Source: Bradyrhizobium sp. CCBAU 53421 (GTDB lineage Bacteria; Pseudomonadota; Alphaproteobacteria; Rhizobiales; Xanthobacteraceae). Taken from it: DNA of 64,000 nucleotides. Positions 25,369 through 33,736 of the stretch are shown in pieces. The position numbers were made by a program, and so were the translations under genes. The stretch is from assembly GCF_015291625.1 (NCBI RefSeq), contig NZ_CP030047.1, forward strand, positions 2,914,001 to 2,978,000, written 5' to 3'. Within the stretch, counting starts at the first letter, position 1; the number at the start of each line of letters is the position of its first letter. The notes under the pieces were generated by a model. It had not been told where the DNA came from and searched no databases. It saw only the letters and a list, made by a program, of their open reading frames with translations.

Positions 25369-26865
25369 ATGATCGCTGCCAGACCAGCCCTGAGCCGTCG
25401 CCTCCGCATGATGGGAGCTGCGATCTCGATCGGTGCTGCGAGCATGCTGAGCTCCGTGCCGGCGTTCGCACGCGGTCCCGAGGGCATCGCCGACATCGCC
25501 GAGAAGGTGATCGACGCCGTCGTCAACATCTCGACGTCGCAAACGATCGAGGCCAAGGACCGGACGATGCCGCAGTTGCCGCCGGGCTCGCCGTTCGAGG
25601 AATTCTTCGACGACTTCTTCAAGAACCGCCGCGGGCCGCCCGGCAAGGGCGGCGACAAGAGCGGTGAGTTCCAGCCGCGCAAGACCAACTCGCTCGGCTC
25701 GGGTTTCATCGTCGACACCGCGGGCATCGTCGTCACCAACAACCACGTCATCGCCGACGCCGACGAGATCAACGTGATCCTGAACGACGGCACCAAGATC
25801 AAGGCCGAGCTGGTCGGCGTCGACAAGAAGACCGATCTTGCGGTGTTGAAGTTCAAGCCGCCGAAGCCGCTCACCGCCGTCAAGTTCGGCGACAGCGACA
25901 AGATCCGCCTCGGCGACTGGGTGGTCGCGATCGGCAACCCGTTCAGCCTCGGCGGCACGGTGACCGCGGGCATCGTCTCGGCCAAGAACCGCGACATCAG
26001 CCAGGGCCCGTATGACAGCTACATCCAGACCGACGCCGCCATCAACCGCGGCAATTCGGGCGGTCCGCTGTTCAACCTCGACGGCGAGGTGATCGGCGTC
26101 AACACGCTGATCATCTCCCCGACCGGCGGCTCGATCGGCCTCGGTTTCGCCGTGCCGTCGAAGACGGTGGCGGGCGTCGTCGACCAGTTGCAGAAGTTCG
26201 GCGAGCTGCGTCGTGGCTGGCTCGGCGTGCGCATCCAGCAGGTCACCGACGAGATCGCCGACAGCCTCAATATCAAGCCGGCGCGCGGCGCGCTGGTTGC
26301 CGGCGTCGACGACAAGGGCCCGGCCAAGCCGGCCGGCATCGAGCCGGGCGACGTGGTCGTCAAGTTCGACGGCAAGGACGTCAAGGACCCGAAGGATCTG
26401 TCGCGCATCGTCGCCGACACCGCGGTCGGCAAGGAAGTCGACGTCGTCATCATCCGCAAGGGCAATGAGGAGACCCGCAAGGTCACGCTCGGCCGGCTCG
26501 AGGACAACGACAAGGTCCAGCAGGCCAACGCCAAGCCGAAGGACGACACCGCCGAGAAGCCGGTGACCCAGAAGGCGCTCGGTCTCGATCTCGCGGTGCT
26601 GAGCAAGGACCTGCGCACCAAGTACAAGATCAAGGACAGCGTGAAGGGCGTTGTCGTCACCGGCGTCGACAATGCTTCCGACGCCGCCGAGAAGCGGCTG
26701 TCGGCCGGCGACGTCATCGTCGAGGTGGCGCAGGAGGCGGTGTCCAGCGCCGCCGACATCAAGAAGCGCGTCGACCAGCTGAAGAAGGACGGCAAGAAGT
26801 CGGTGCTGCTGCTGGTCTCCAACGGTGACGGCGAACTGCGCTTCGTCGCGCTCGGCGTGCAGTAG
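25369..26865 (+). CDS. degP: Periplasmic serine protease, DegP/HtrA (Do) family
   Basis: The 498-residue protein has a signal peptide (to about residue 34, ending VPAFA), then a trypsin-like domain with catalytic His126 (VTNNHVI), Asp156 (KTDLAVL) and Ser230 (RGNSGGPL). Two PDZ domains follow (about 285-370 and 395-490). The domain order is that of DegP/MucD, a periplasmic protease-chaperone for misfolded envelope proteins. The ATG 25369 is preferred to 25339 because the signal peptide begins here. No sigma-E-type promoter could be confirmed. Confidence 0.93.
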   Translation: MIAARPALSRRLRMMGAAISIGAASMLSSVPAFARGPEGIADIAEKVIDAVVNISTSQTIEAKDRTMPQLPPGSPFEEFFDDFFKNRRGPPGKGGDKSGEFQPRKTNSLGSGFIVDTAGIVVTNNHVIADADEINVILNDGTKIKAELVGVDKKTDLAVLKFKPPKPLTAVKFGDSDKIRLGDWVVAIGNPFSLGGTVTAGIVSAKNRDISQGPYDSYIQTDAAINRGNSGGPLFNLDGEVIGVNTLIISPTGGSIGLGFAVPSKTVAGVVDQLQKFGELRRGWLGVRIQQVTDEIADSLNIKPARGALVAGVDDKGPAKPAGIEPGDVVVKFDGKDVKDPKDLSRIVADTAVGKEVDVVIIRKGNEETRKVTLGRLEDNDKVQQANAKPKDDTAEKPVTQKALGLDLAVLSKDLRTKYKIKDSVKGVVVTGVDNASDAAEKRLSAGDVIVEVAQEAVSSAADIKKRVDQLKKDGKKSVLLLVSNGDGELRFVALGVQ

Positions 26866-26887
26866 AGGCGCTTGCGCCTCACCCCAC

Positions 26888-27011
26888 TGTCATCCCCCGC
26901 GAAAGCGGGGGATCCAGTACGCCGCGGCCGTCGTTGTTGAGGAAGTGGGCAACGGCTTTTCTGAACAAGTGGCGTCGGGGGTTATGGGTTCCCGCTTTCG
27001 CGGGGACGACA
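26888..27011. repeat. Interspersed repeat with long terminal inverted repeats
   Basis: The left end TGTCATCCCCCGCGAAAGCG and the right end (complement) TGTCGTCCCCGCGAAAGCGG match over about 26 bp and enclose about 70 bp of non-coding sequence. This fits a short interspersed palindromic element in the gap between convergent degP and serB, where it may double as a terminator. Confidence 0.75.
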
Positions 27012-27018
27012 CCATAGA

Positions 27019-27936
27019 CTATCCCCCCACGAACTCGTCCCGCCGAAAACCCTGCGCATACAGCAGCGCGGTGAGATCGCCGTGGTCGATCCGCGCTGCC
27101 GCCGCTGCCGCGACCGCCGGCTTGGCGTGATAGGCGACGCCGAGGCCGGCGGCCTGGATCATGCCGAGGTCGTTGGCGCCGTCGCCGACCACCAGCGTGT
27201 CGATGTCGTCGAGGTCGAAGGATTCGGTGAGCTCGATCAGGGTGGCGAGCTTGGTGGCGCGGCCGAGGATCGGCTCGACCACTTCGCCGGTCAGCTTGCC
27301 GTCAGCGACCTGCAGCTGGTTGGCGCGGTTCTCCTGGAAGCCGACCTTCTCCGCGACCACCTTGGTGAACAAAGTGAAGCCGCCCGAGATCAGGCAAGTA
27401 TAGGCGCCGTGCGCGCGCATGGTCTTGACCAGCTCGCGGCCGCCCGGCGTCAGCGTGATGCGCTTGTCCAGCACCTCGTCGACGACGCCGACCGGCAGGC
27501 CCTTGAGCAGCGCCACCCGCTCGCGCAAGGCCTTCTCAAACTCGATCTCGCCGCGCATCGCGCGCTCAGTGATCGCGGCGACATGCGCCTTCAGCCCGGC
27601 GAAGTCGGCGAGTTCGTCGATGCACTCCTGGCCGATCATGGTCGAATCCATGTCGGCCAGAAAAAGCTTCTTGCGCCGGCCGATCCGAGGCTGCACGACA
27701 ATGTCGATTGGCAGGTCGCCGCTGGCCTGGCGCAGGCGCTCCTCGACGGCCTTGATCTCGTCCTTGCCGGCATCTCCGCTGGAATCTTGGCTCTCAAAGG
27801 GAATGTCGACGGCGACTTCGTTGAACAGCCACTGCGCCGGTCCGGGTGAGGGCAGCACGGCCCGTGCTCCGTCGACGATGGTGGAGTCGAGCGCGGGGCT
27901 TGCGGGATTGCAGATCAGCGTGGCAACGAGGGACAT
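27019..27936 (-). CDS. serB: Phosphoserine phosphatase
   Basis: The 305-residue HAD enzyme makes serine from phosphoserine. The phosphorylated Asp is in [19 protein letters not shown] (DxDST), motif II is [11 protein letters not shown], and the acidic motif is [12 protein letters not shown]. The N-terminal 85 residues form the extra domain usual for long SerB proteins. The start codon overlaps that of divergent miaA in a shared CATG, so at least one gene must take its ribosome site from within the other's coding region; see findings. Confidence 0.95.
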   Translation of the reverse strand: MSLVATLICNPASPALDSTIVDGARAVLPSPGPAQWLFNEVAVDIPFESQDSSGDAGKDEIKAVEERLRQASGDLPIDIVVQPRIGRRKKLFLADMDSTMIGQECIDELADFAGLKAHVAAITERAMRGEIEFEKALRERVALLKGLPVGVVDEVLDKRITLTPGGRELVKTMRAHGAYTCLISGGFTLFTKVVAEKVGFQENRANQLQVADGKLTGEVVEPILGRATKLATLIELTESFDLDDIDTLVVGDGANDLGMIQAAGLGVAYHAKPAVAAAAAARIDHGDLTALLYAQGFRRDEFVGG

Positions 27937-28864
27937 GCAGGCGCATTCAGGATTGTTGGACAGGGCAGTGCTTATCGCAGGGCCGACAGCCAGCGGCAAG
28001 TCGGCCCTGGCGCTCGCGCTCGCGCAGCGGACCGGCGGGGTCGTGATCAACACCGACTCCATGCAGGTCTATGGCGACCTCCGGATCATCACCGCGCGGC
28101 CGACCGCTGCCGAGGAGGCGCAGGTTCCGCACCGGCTCTACGGCCATGTCGATGCCGGCGTGAATTTCTCCGCGGGCGCCTGGGTGACTGACGCGGCAAA
28201 GGTGCTCGGCGAGGCGCGTGCGCAGGGACGGCTGCCGATCTTCATCGGCGGTTCGGGGCTCTACTTCAAGGCGCTGACGCGCGGCCTGTCGGCGGTGCCG
28301 CCGATCCCTCCCGATGTGCGCGAGGAGGTGCGCGCAAGGCTGGAGCAGCGCGGCGTCGAGGCGCTGCATGCCGAGCTTGCGCTGCGCGATCCGGTGTCGG
28401 CCGAACGGCTGAAACCGCGCGACCGCACCCGCATCGCGCGGGCGCTCGAGGTCGTCGAGGCCACCGGCCGCCCGCTGCCGGACTGGCATCGCGATGGCCT
28501 GCCGCCGCTGCTGCCGCCGGGCCAATTCCATGCGCTGTTTCTCGCGCCGGAGCGCGAGCAGCTCTATGCGCGGATCGACGCGCGGTTCGGTGCGATGCTC
28601 GATGCCGGCGCGCTCGACGAGGTCGCGGCGCTGGCGGAGCGCGGGCTCGACCCGCTGCTGCCGGCCATGAAGGCCCATGGCGTCCCGGCGCTGATCCGGC
28701 ACCTCAAGGGGGAGATCAGCCGGGAGCAAGCCGCCGAGACTGGCCGCGCCGACACCCGCCACTACGCCAAGCGCCAGTTCACCTGGTTTCGCCACCAGCT
28801 GCCGGAATTCGAATGGGTGGTGCCGGAGGCCGCGAAGGAGTGGCTGGAGAGCCGGATCTCGTAG
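27935..28864 (+). CDS. miaA: tRNA dimethylallyltransferase
   Basis: The 309-residue enzyme transfers a dimethylallyl group to A37 of tRNAs that read UNN codons. Its P-loop is [18 protein letters not shown], followed by INTDSMQVY and the [16 protein letters not shown] block; the C-terminal zone has [13 protein letters not shown]. The ATG at 27935 gives [22 protein letters not shown] at the VLIAGPT start would be shorter but would lack a normal N-terminus. It is divergent from serB with overlapping start codons. Confidence 0.93.
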   Translation: MQAHSGLLDRAVLIAGPTASGKSALALALAQRTGGVVINTDSMQVYGDLRIITARPTAAEEAQVPHRLYGHVDAGVNFSAGAWVTDAAKVLGEARAQGRLPIFIGGSGLYFKALTRGLSAVPPIPPDVREEVRARLEQRGVEALHAELALRDPVSAERLKPRDRTRIARALEVVEATGRPLPDWHRDGLPPLLPPGQFHALFLAPEREQLYARIDARFGAMLDAGALDEVAALAERGLDPLLPAMKAHGVPALIRHLKGEISREQAAETGRADTRHYAKRQFTWFRHQLPEFEWVVPEAAKEWLESRIS

Positions 28865-29102
28865 CCGGGATGATGGCGCGGAGCGAAATCCGGGCTGCGC
28901 GCCCTAACCTCCCCTTGAAAAGGGGAGGTCGCTTTGCTCGCTAGAGCAAAGCGGGTGGGGATCAACTCTCTCCACGAGCAGCGTCACCTGCGGTTGACCC
29001 CCATCCTGACCTTCCCCCTTTCAGGGGGAAGGAAAAGATAGATGCGGGGGACTTCATCCCGGGAGACGCTGGTCCCGGATTTCGCTTCGCTGCATCCGGG
29101 CT
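28862..29102. repeat. Composite of inverted interspersed repeats after miaA
   Basis: An outer pair, GTAGCCGGGATGATGG..GGAGCGAAATCCGGG at 28862-28898 and its inverted copy ending CATCCGGGCTAC near 29103, brackets a second palindromic unit (CTCCCCTTGAAAAGGGGAGG near 28910 and CCTTCCCCCTTTCAGGGGGAAGG near 29012). No open frame with coding character lies within. The gap continues to 29227 without a gene. Confidence 0.7.
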
Positions 29103-29227
29103 ACGGACTGCGCCGAGCCGCTGGCAGCGCACGCCCGTCTGCCATGCGCGTTGCGCCGCGCAAAAACACTCGCCGAACGGCTGGAACCCCGTTACACTTC
29201 AAAAATCGCGAAAATGCTTGCCTTGCC

Positions 29228-29255
29228 TTGACATTCGGGCTTTGGCCGCTATGTT
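29228..29255 (+). promoter_or_regulatory. Sigma-70-type promoter of the ilvB leader
   Basis: TTGACA (29228-29233), a 16-bp spacer and TATGTT (29250-29255). Transcription would begin near 29262, about 25 bases before the leader peptide start. An upstream in-frame ATG at 29251 lies inside the -10 box and so cannot be the translated start. Confidence 0.75.
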
Positions 29256-29286
29256 CGCGCAACCTTTGGGAAGACTGGGTCGTCTC

Positions 29287-29352
29287 GTGCGCAACATTAT
29301 TACCAAACTCCTTATCGCCGTCGTACCCAGGCACACCGCCGGGGATGGCTAG
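29287..29352 (+). CDS. ilv leader peptide
   Basis: A 21-codon frame from GTG 29287 to TAG 29350 contains NIITKLLIAVV: three Ile, two Leu and two Val within ten codons, exactly the three products of the pathway controlled. It sits between a sigma-70 promoter and a terminator that precedes ilvB, the classical layout of an attenuator. The ribosome site is weak (GGGAAG about 18 bases upstream). An isolated open frame this short would not be convincing alone; the surrounding structure makes it so. Confidence 0.85.
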   Translation: MRNIITKLLIAVVPRHTAGDG

Positions 29353-29403
29353 CGGCCATCCAAATTCGGGCGGTGTGCATGGGGCCTCTGGGGCCCCTTT
29401 TTA
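29326..29403 (+). terminator. Transcription attenuator of ilvB (antiterminator and terminator)
   Basis: Terminator: GGGGCC (29381-29386) pairs with GGCCCC (29391-29397 region), followed by TTTTTATT. Antiterminator: CCCA-G-GCACACCGCC (29326-29340) pairs with GGCGGTGTGC-A-TGGG (29369-29383), which takes three G of the terminator's left arm, so both cannot form. The left antiterminator arm overlaps the last leader codons; a ribosome stalled at Ile/Leu/Val codons leaves it free, while one reaching the TAG at 29350 covers it. A small hairpin GGATGG/CCATCC (29343-29361) lies between. Confidence 0.85.
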
Positions 29404-29470
29404 TTGCCCGAAACCGAACTGACGAGAACTGACAAAAGCCGCGCAAAACCAAGCGCATCCGGAGCGAACC

Positions 29471-31246
29471 ATGACCGACAAGAGCCACGATCCCAATCAG
29501 ATGACCGGCGCCGCGATGATCGTGCGCGCGCTCATCGATCACGGCGTGCAGCATGTCTTCGGCTATCCCGGCGGTGCGGTGCTTCCGATCTACGACGAGA
29601 TTTTCCAGCAGAGCGAGGTCGAGCACATCCTGGTCCGCCACGAGCAGGGCGCCGGCCATGCCGCCGAGGGCTATGCCCGCTCGACCGGCAAGCCCGGCGT
29701 GGTGCTGGTGACGTCCGGCCCCGGCGCCACCAACATGGTGACGCCGCTGACCGACGCGCTGATGGATTCGATTCCGCTGGTCTGCATCACCGGCCAGGTG
29801 CCGACCCATCTGATCGGCAATGACGCCTTCCAGGAATGCGACACCGTCGGCATCACGCGGCCCGCCACCAAGCACAACTGGCTGGTGCGCGACGTCAACG
29901 ACCTCGCCAGGGTGCTGCATGAGGCCTTCTATGTCGCCACCACCGGCCGGCCCGGTCCGGTGCTGGTCGACGTGCCGAAGGACGTGCAGTTCGCGACCGG
30001 CACCTATCATCCGCCGCGCAAGTCGGATGTGCACATCTCCTACACGCCGCGCGTGAAGGGCGATGCGACCCAGATCCGCAAGGCGGTGGCAATGCTCGCC
30101 AATGCCAAACGTCCCGTGATCTATTCCGGCGGCGGCGTGATCAATTCGGGTCCGGAGGCCTCGAAGCTGCTGCGTCAGCTGGTGGAGGCGACCGGTTTCC
30201 CGATCACATCGACCCTGATGGGGCTCGGCGCCTATCCGGCCTCGGGGCCGAACTGGCTCGGCATGCTCGGCATGCACGGCACCTACGAGGCCAACATGAC
30301 CATGCATGATTGCGACGTCATGCTGTGCGTCGGCGCGCGCTTCGACGACCGCATCACCGGCCGCGTCGATGCCTTCTCGCCGGGCTCGAAGAAGATCCAC
30401 ATCGACATCGACCCGTCCTCGATCAACAAGAACATCCGCGTCGACGTGCCGATCATCGGCGACGCCGGCAACGTGCTCGGCGATTTGCTGCAGGTCTTCA
30501 AGGCGGAAGCCAAGAAGCCGGACATCAAGGCGTGGTGGCAGCAGATCGCGCAATGGCGCGCGCGCAACTCGCTGTCCTACCGCAAGAACAACGATATCAT
30601 CCTGCCGCAATACGCGATCCAGCGCCTGTTCGAGCTGACCCGCGGCAAGGATACCTACATCACGACCGAAGTCGGTCAGCACCAGATGTGGGCGGCGCAG
30701 TTCTTCGGCTTCGAGGAGCCGCACCGCTGGATGACCTCGGGCGGCCTCGGTACCATGGGCTACGGCCTGCCGGCCGCGGTCGGCGTGCAGGTGGCGCATC
30801 CGGACAGCCTGGTGATCGACATCGCCGGCGACGCCTCGGTGCAGATGACGATCCAGGAGATGTCGACGGCGGTTCAGTTCGAGCTGCCGATCAAGATCTT
30901 CATCCTGAACAACCAGTACATGGGCATGGTGCGGCAGTGGCAGCAGCTGCTGCACGGCAACCGGCTGTCGCATTCGTACTCCGAGGCACTGCCTGATTTC
31001 GTCAAGCTCGCCGATGCCTATGGCTGCGTCGGCCTGCAGGCGACCAAGCCGTCCGATCTCGACGGCGCGATCAAGGAGATGATCTCGATCAAGCGCCCGG
31101 TGCTGTTCGACTGCCGCGTCGCCGCGCTCGAGAACTGCTTCCCGATGATCCCGTCGGGCAAGGCGCACAACGAGATGCTGTTGCCGGAAGAGGCGACCGA
31201 CGAGGCCACCGCGAAGGCCTTCTCCGGCGGTAAGGCGCTGGTGTGA
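29471..31246 (+). CDS. ilvB: Acetolactate synthase, large (catalytic) subunit
   Basis: The 591-residue thiamine diphosphate enzyme condenses pyruvate with pyruvate or 2-oxobutyrate, the first common step to Val/Leu and Ile. It has the family N-terminus (MTGAAMIVRALIDHGVQHVFGYPGGAVLPIYDE), catalytic Glu in VRHEQGAGHAAEGYAR, and the cofactor motif GDASVQMTIQEMSTA...ILNNQYMGMVRQWQ. The upstream attenuator indicates control by charged Ile/Leu/Val tRNAs. The regulatory subunit gene is not adjacent but follows the next gene. Confidence 0.97.
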   Translation: MTDKSHDPNQMTGAAMIVRALIDHGVQHVFGYPGGAVLPIYDEIFQQSEVEHILVRHEQGAGHAAEGYARSTGKPGVVLVTSGPGATNMVTPLTDALMDSIPLVCITGQVPTHLIGNDAFQECDTVGITRPATKHNWLVRDVNDLARVLHEAFYVATTGRPGPVLVDVPKDVQFATGTYHPPRKSDVHISYTPRVKGDATQIRKAVAMLANAKRPVIYSGGGVINSGPEASKLLRQLVEATGFPITSTLMGLGAYPASGPNWLGMLGMHGTYEANMTMHDCDVMLCVGARFDDRITGRVDAFSPGSKKIHIDIDPSSINKNIRVDVPIIGDAGNVLGDLLQVFKAEAKKPDIKAWWQQIAQWRARNSLSYRKNNDIILPQYAIQRLFELTRGKDTYITTEVGQHQMWAAQFFGFEEPHRWMTSGGLGTMGYGLPAAVGVQVAHPDSLVIDIAGDASVQMTIQEMSTAVQFELPIKIFILNNQYMGMVRQWQQLLHGNRLSHSYSEALPDFVKLADAYGCVGLQATKPSDLDGAIKEMISIKRPVLFDCRVAALENCFPMIPSGKAHNEMLLPEEATDEATAKAFSGGKALV

Positions 31247-31282
31247 TGATGTCGAATCCGCGGCAGACACACTCTCTCTTCA

Positions 31283-31421
31283 CCTCGCCCCGCTCGCGGG
31301 GAGAGGTCGGATTGCGCGTGAGCGCAATCCGGGTGAGGGGGAGTCTCCGCGATTCCAACTCTCACCGCGTCCGCGGAGAGTCCCCCTCACCCCAACCCTC
31401 TCCCCGCAAGCGGGGCGAGGG
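31283..31421. repeat. Interspersed inverted repeat between ilvB and the dehydratase gene
   Basis: Left end CCTCGCCCCGCTCGCGGGGA and right end TCCCCGCAAGCGGGGCGAGG are near-perfect inverted copies over about 24 bp, with internal complementary units (GGGTGAGGGGGAGTCTCCGC and GCGGAGAGTCCCCCTCACCC). Transcribed, it would form a long hairpin within the ilv cluster. Confidence 0.8.
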
Positions 31422-31444
31422 AGCAGACCGCAAGCGGGGCTTCA

Positions 31445-32431
31445 ATGTTTGATCTCAACGAGCTCGAGCGCGCGCACAGGATCGTCGGCACCGCAGTGCC
31501 GGCGACGCCGGCGTATGCCTGGCCATTGCTCGCCGAGCGGCTCGGCACCGAGATCGTGGTCAAGCATGAGAACCACACCCCGATCGGCGCCTTCAAGGTG
31601 CGCGGCGGCCTGGTCTATCTCGAACGGCTGAAGCGCGAGCGGCCCGATGTGCCCGGCATCATCTCGGCGACGCGCGGCAATCACGGCCAGAGTCTGGCGT
31701 TTGCCGCGAGCCGCCATGGCGTGCCGGCGACAATCTACGTGCCGCGCGGCAACTCGGTCGAGAAGAACCGCGCCATGCACGCGTTCGGTGCCGAGCTCGT
31801 CGAGCACGGCGAGGACTTTCAGGCCGCGCGAGAAGAGGCCGAGCGCCGCGCCCAGTTCGCCGGCCTGCACATGGTGCCGTCGTTCCACCCGGACCTGGTG
31901 CTGGGCGTTGCGACCTATGCGCTCGAACTGTTTCGCTCCGCGCCCGGCCTCGACATTCTCTACGTGCCGATCGGGCAGGGCTCCGGCATCTGCGGCTGCA
32001 TCATGGCGCGCGACCTGCTCGGCTTGAAGACCGAGATCGTCGGCGTGCAATCGACCGAGGCGCCGTCCTACGCGCTGTCGTTTGCGGCCGGACAGATCGT
32101 GACCACCGAGACCAGCAACACGCTTGCCGACGGCATGGCGACGCGGATTCCGGACGCGGATGCGTTCGCGCTGATCCGCAAGGGCGCCTCGCGCATCGTG
32201 CAGATCACCGACGACGAGGTCGGCCAGGCGATCCGTGCCTATTGGACCGACACCCACAATCTCGCCGAGGGCGCGGGCGCCGCGGCGCTCGCAGCCGCGC
32301 TGCAGGAAAAGAGCAAGCTCGCCGGCAAGCGGGTCGGCCTGGTCCTGAGCGGCGGCAATATCGATTTCGATCTGTTCCGGACCTGGATTGGGACGGATGC
32401 TGCGCCGGCCGCTCAGCGGGCGGTGGCGTGA
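31445..32431 (+). CDS. Threonine/serine dehydratase (PLP-dependent)
   Basis: A 328-residue fold-type II PLP enzyme with Schiff-base Lys51 in IGAFKVRGG, the substrate loop ATRGNHGQSLAFAAS and cofactor-phosphate loop PIGQGSG. There is no C-terminal ACT domain, so it resembles short catabolic-type threonine dehydratases rather than feedback-inhibited IlvA. It would make 2-oxobutyrate from threonine, the precursor for isoleucine via acetolactate synthase. Lying between ilvB and ilvH supports that use. Serine or threo-hydroxyaspartate deamination is an alternative. Confidence 0.88.
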   Translation: MFDLNELERAHRIVGTAVPATPAYAWPLLAERLGTEIVVKHENHTPIGAFKVRGGLVYLERLKRERPDVPGIISATRGNHGQSLAFAASRHGVPATIYVPRGNSVEKNRAMHAFGAELVEHGEDFQAAREEAERRAQFAGLHMVPSFHPDLVLGVATYALELFRSAPGLDILYVPIGQGSGICGCIMARDLLGLKTEIVGVQSTEAPSYALSFAAGQIVTTETSNTLADGMATRIPDADAFALIRKGASRIVQITDDEVGQAIRAYWTDTHNLAEGAGAAALAAALQEKSKLAGKRVGLVLSGGNIDFDLFRTWIGTDAAPAAQRAVA

Positions 32432-32451
32432 AAGAACGTAAGGGGACGACC

Positions 32452-32994
32452 ATGAACCAGCCCGCATCCGCCTACTTCCTCGAAGAGCGTCACGATCCGA
32501 ACGAGACGCACACGCTGTCCGTCCTCGTGCAGAACGAACCCGGCGTGCTCGCGCGCGTGATCGGGCTGTTCTCCGGCCGCGGCTACAACATCGAGAGTCT
32601 CACGGTCTCGGAAACCGAGAGCCAGAAACACCTCTCGCGAATCACCATCGTCACCACGGGCACGCCGATGGTGATCCAGCAGATCAAGCATCAGCTCGAC
32701 CGCATGATCCCGGTCTACCGCGTCGTCGACATGACGCTGACCGGCAGCTCGATCGAGCGCGAGCTTGCGATGGTCAAGGTGAGGGGCGGTGGCGATCACC
32801 GCGTCGAGGCGCTGCGGCTGGCGGATGCGTTCCGCGCCCGGGTGATCGATGCCACGACCGAGAGCTTCGTGTTCGAGATCACGGGCAACTCGTCCAAGAT
32901 CAGTCAGTTCATCGACCTGATGCGCCCGCTGGGCCTGGTCGAGGTGTCGCGAACCGGAGTGGCCGCGATCACGCGTGGGCCGGAGGGGATGTGA
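32452..32994 (+). CDS. ilvH: Acetolactate synthase, small (regulatory) subunit
   Basis: The 180-residue protein has an N-terminal ACT domain (HTLSVLVQNEPGVLARVIGLFSGRGYNIESLTVSETE) and the typical C-terminal half (ERELAMVKV, FEITGNSSKISQFIDLMRPLGLVEVSRTG). It binds IlvB, raises its activity and gives valine feedback inhibition. The ATG 32452 follows AAGGGGACGACC. It is 20 bp after the dehydratase stop. Confidence 0.96.
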   Translation: MNQPASAYFLEERHDPNETHTLSVLVQNEPGVLARVIGLFSGRGYNIESLTVSETESQKHLSRITIVTTGTPMVIQQIKHQLDRMIPVYRVVDMTLTGSSIERELAMVKVRGGGDHRVEALRLADAFRARVIDATTESFVFEITGNSSKISQFIDLMRPLGLVEVSRTGVAAITRGPEGM

Positions 32995-32997
32995 ATC

Positions 32998-33693
32998 ATG
33001 TTGGCGCGCGACTGGTACTACACGCAACGGCGGCAGGTCGGTCTCGATACAGCGGTTGCCTCGATCTATGACGTCAGCGAGGACAGCGATGTCCGTTCCC
33101 GCCAGGCGCTGACCATGCTCGGCGTCAAGCCGGGCTGGCGGATCGCCGACATCGGCTGCGGCAACGGCGTGCTGGCGACCGAGGCGGCGCTGATGGGCGC
33201 CGAGGTCGACGCCATCGACATCTCGCCGGCGATGATCGGGCTTGCCGAAATCTATGCGCGCGACCGCAAGGCGAAGATCCGGACCCAGCCGGCCGGGCTG
33301 TTGTCCTTTGCCTACCAGCCGAACTCCTACGACCTCATCGTCAGCGAGTTCACGCTGCACCATCTGCCGGACTTCTGGAAGGCGGTGGCGTTGTCGCGGA
33401 TCTTCAACGCGCTGAAGCCCGGCGCGAATTTCTATCTGCGCGACATGGTGTTCGTCAGCATGCCCGACGGCGTCGACCGCGATGTCGAGGGCTGGGCCGA
33501 TTTCTCGATCAAGAACCACGATTTCGAGCGCGAAAGTGTGATGACCCATATGCGCGACGAGTACTCGACGTTCGGGTGGGTGATGGAGCGCATGCTGACC
33601 GAGACCGGATTCACGATGGTCGCGGCCGACTATCACGCGCCGCTGCACGGCACCTATCTGCTGCGCAAGCCGAAGCCGGACGAACAGATCTAG
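32998..33693 (+). CDS. Class I SAM-dependent methyltransferase
   Basis: The 231-residue protein has the AdoMet-binding motif ADIGCGNGVLATEAALMGAEVDAIDISPAMI and a later motif SYDLIVSEFTLHHLPDFWKAVALSRI. It starts 3 bp after ilvH, so it is in the same transcript. The substrate is unknown; nothing in the sequence ties it to branched-chain amino acids beyond position. Confidence 0.85.
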   Translation: MLARDWYYTQRRQVGLDTAVASIYDVSEDSDVRSRQALTMLGVKPGWRIADIGCGNGVLATEAALMGAEVDAIDISPAMIGLAEIYARDRKAKIRTQPAGLLSFAYQPNSYDLIVSEFTLHHLPDFWKAVALSRIFNALKPGANFYLRDMVFVSMPDGVDRDVEGWADFSIKNHDFERESVMTHMRDEYSTFGWVMERMLTETGFTMVAADYHAPLHGTYLLRKPKPDEQI

Positions 33694-33736
33694 AGCTTGC
33701 ATCGACAGAGCTGAACCGAACCAAAGAAGAAGAACA

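Noticed and set aside
29251..29352. ATG-started 33-codon version of the ilv leader peptide
   Set aside because: The ATG overlaps the -10 element, so it would lie upstream of the transcript start; the GTG at 29287 is used.
29312..31270. Open frame of about 650 codons antisense to ilvB
   Set aside because: Same shadow pattern; ilvB on the other strand is unambiguous.
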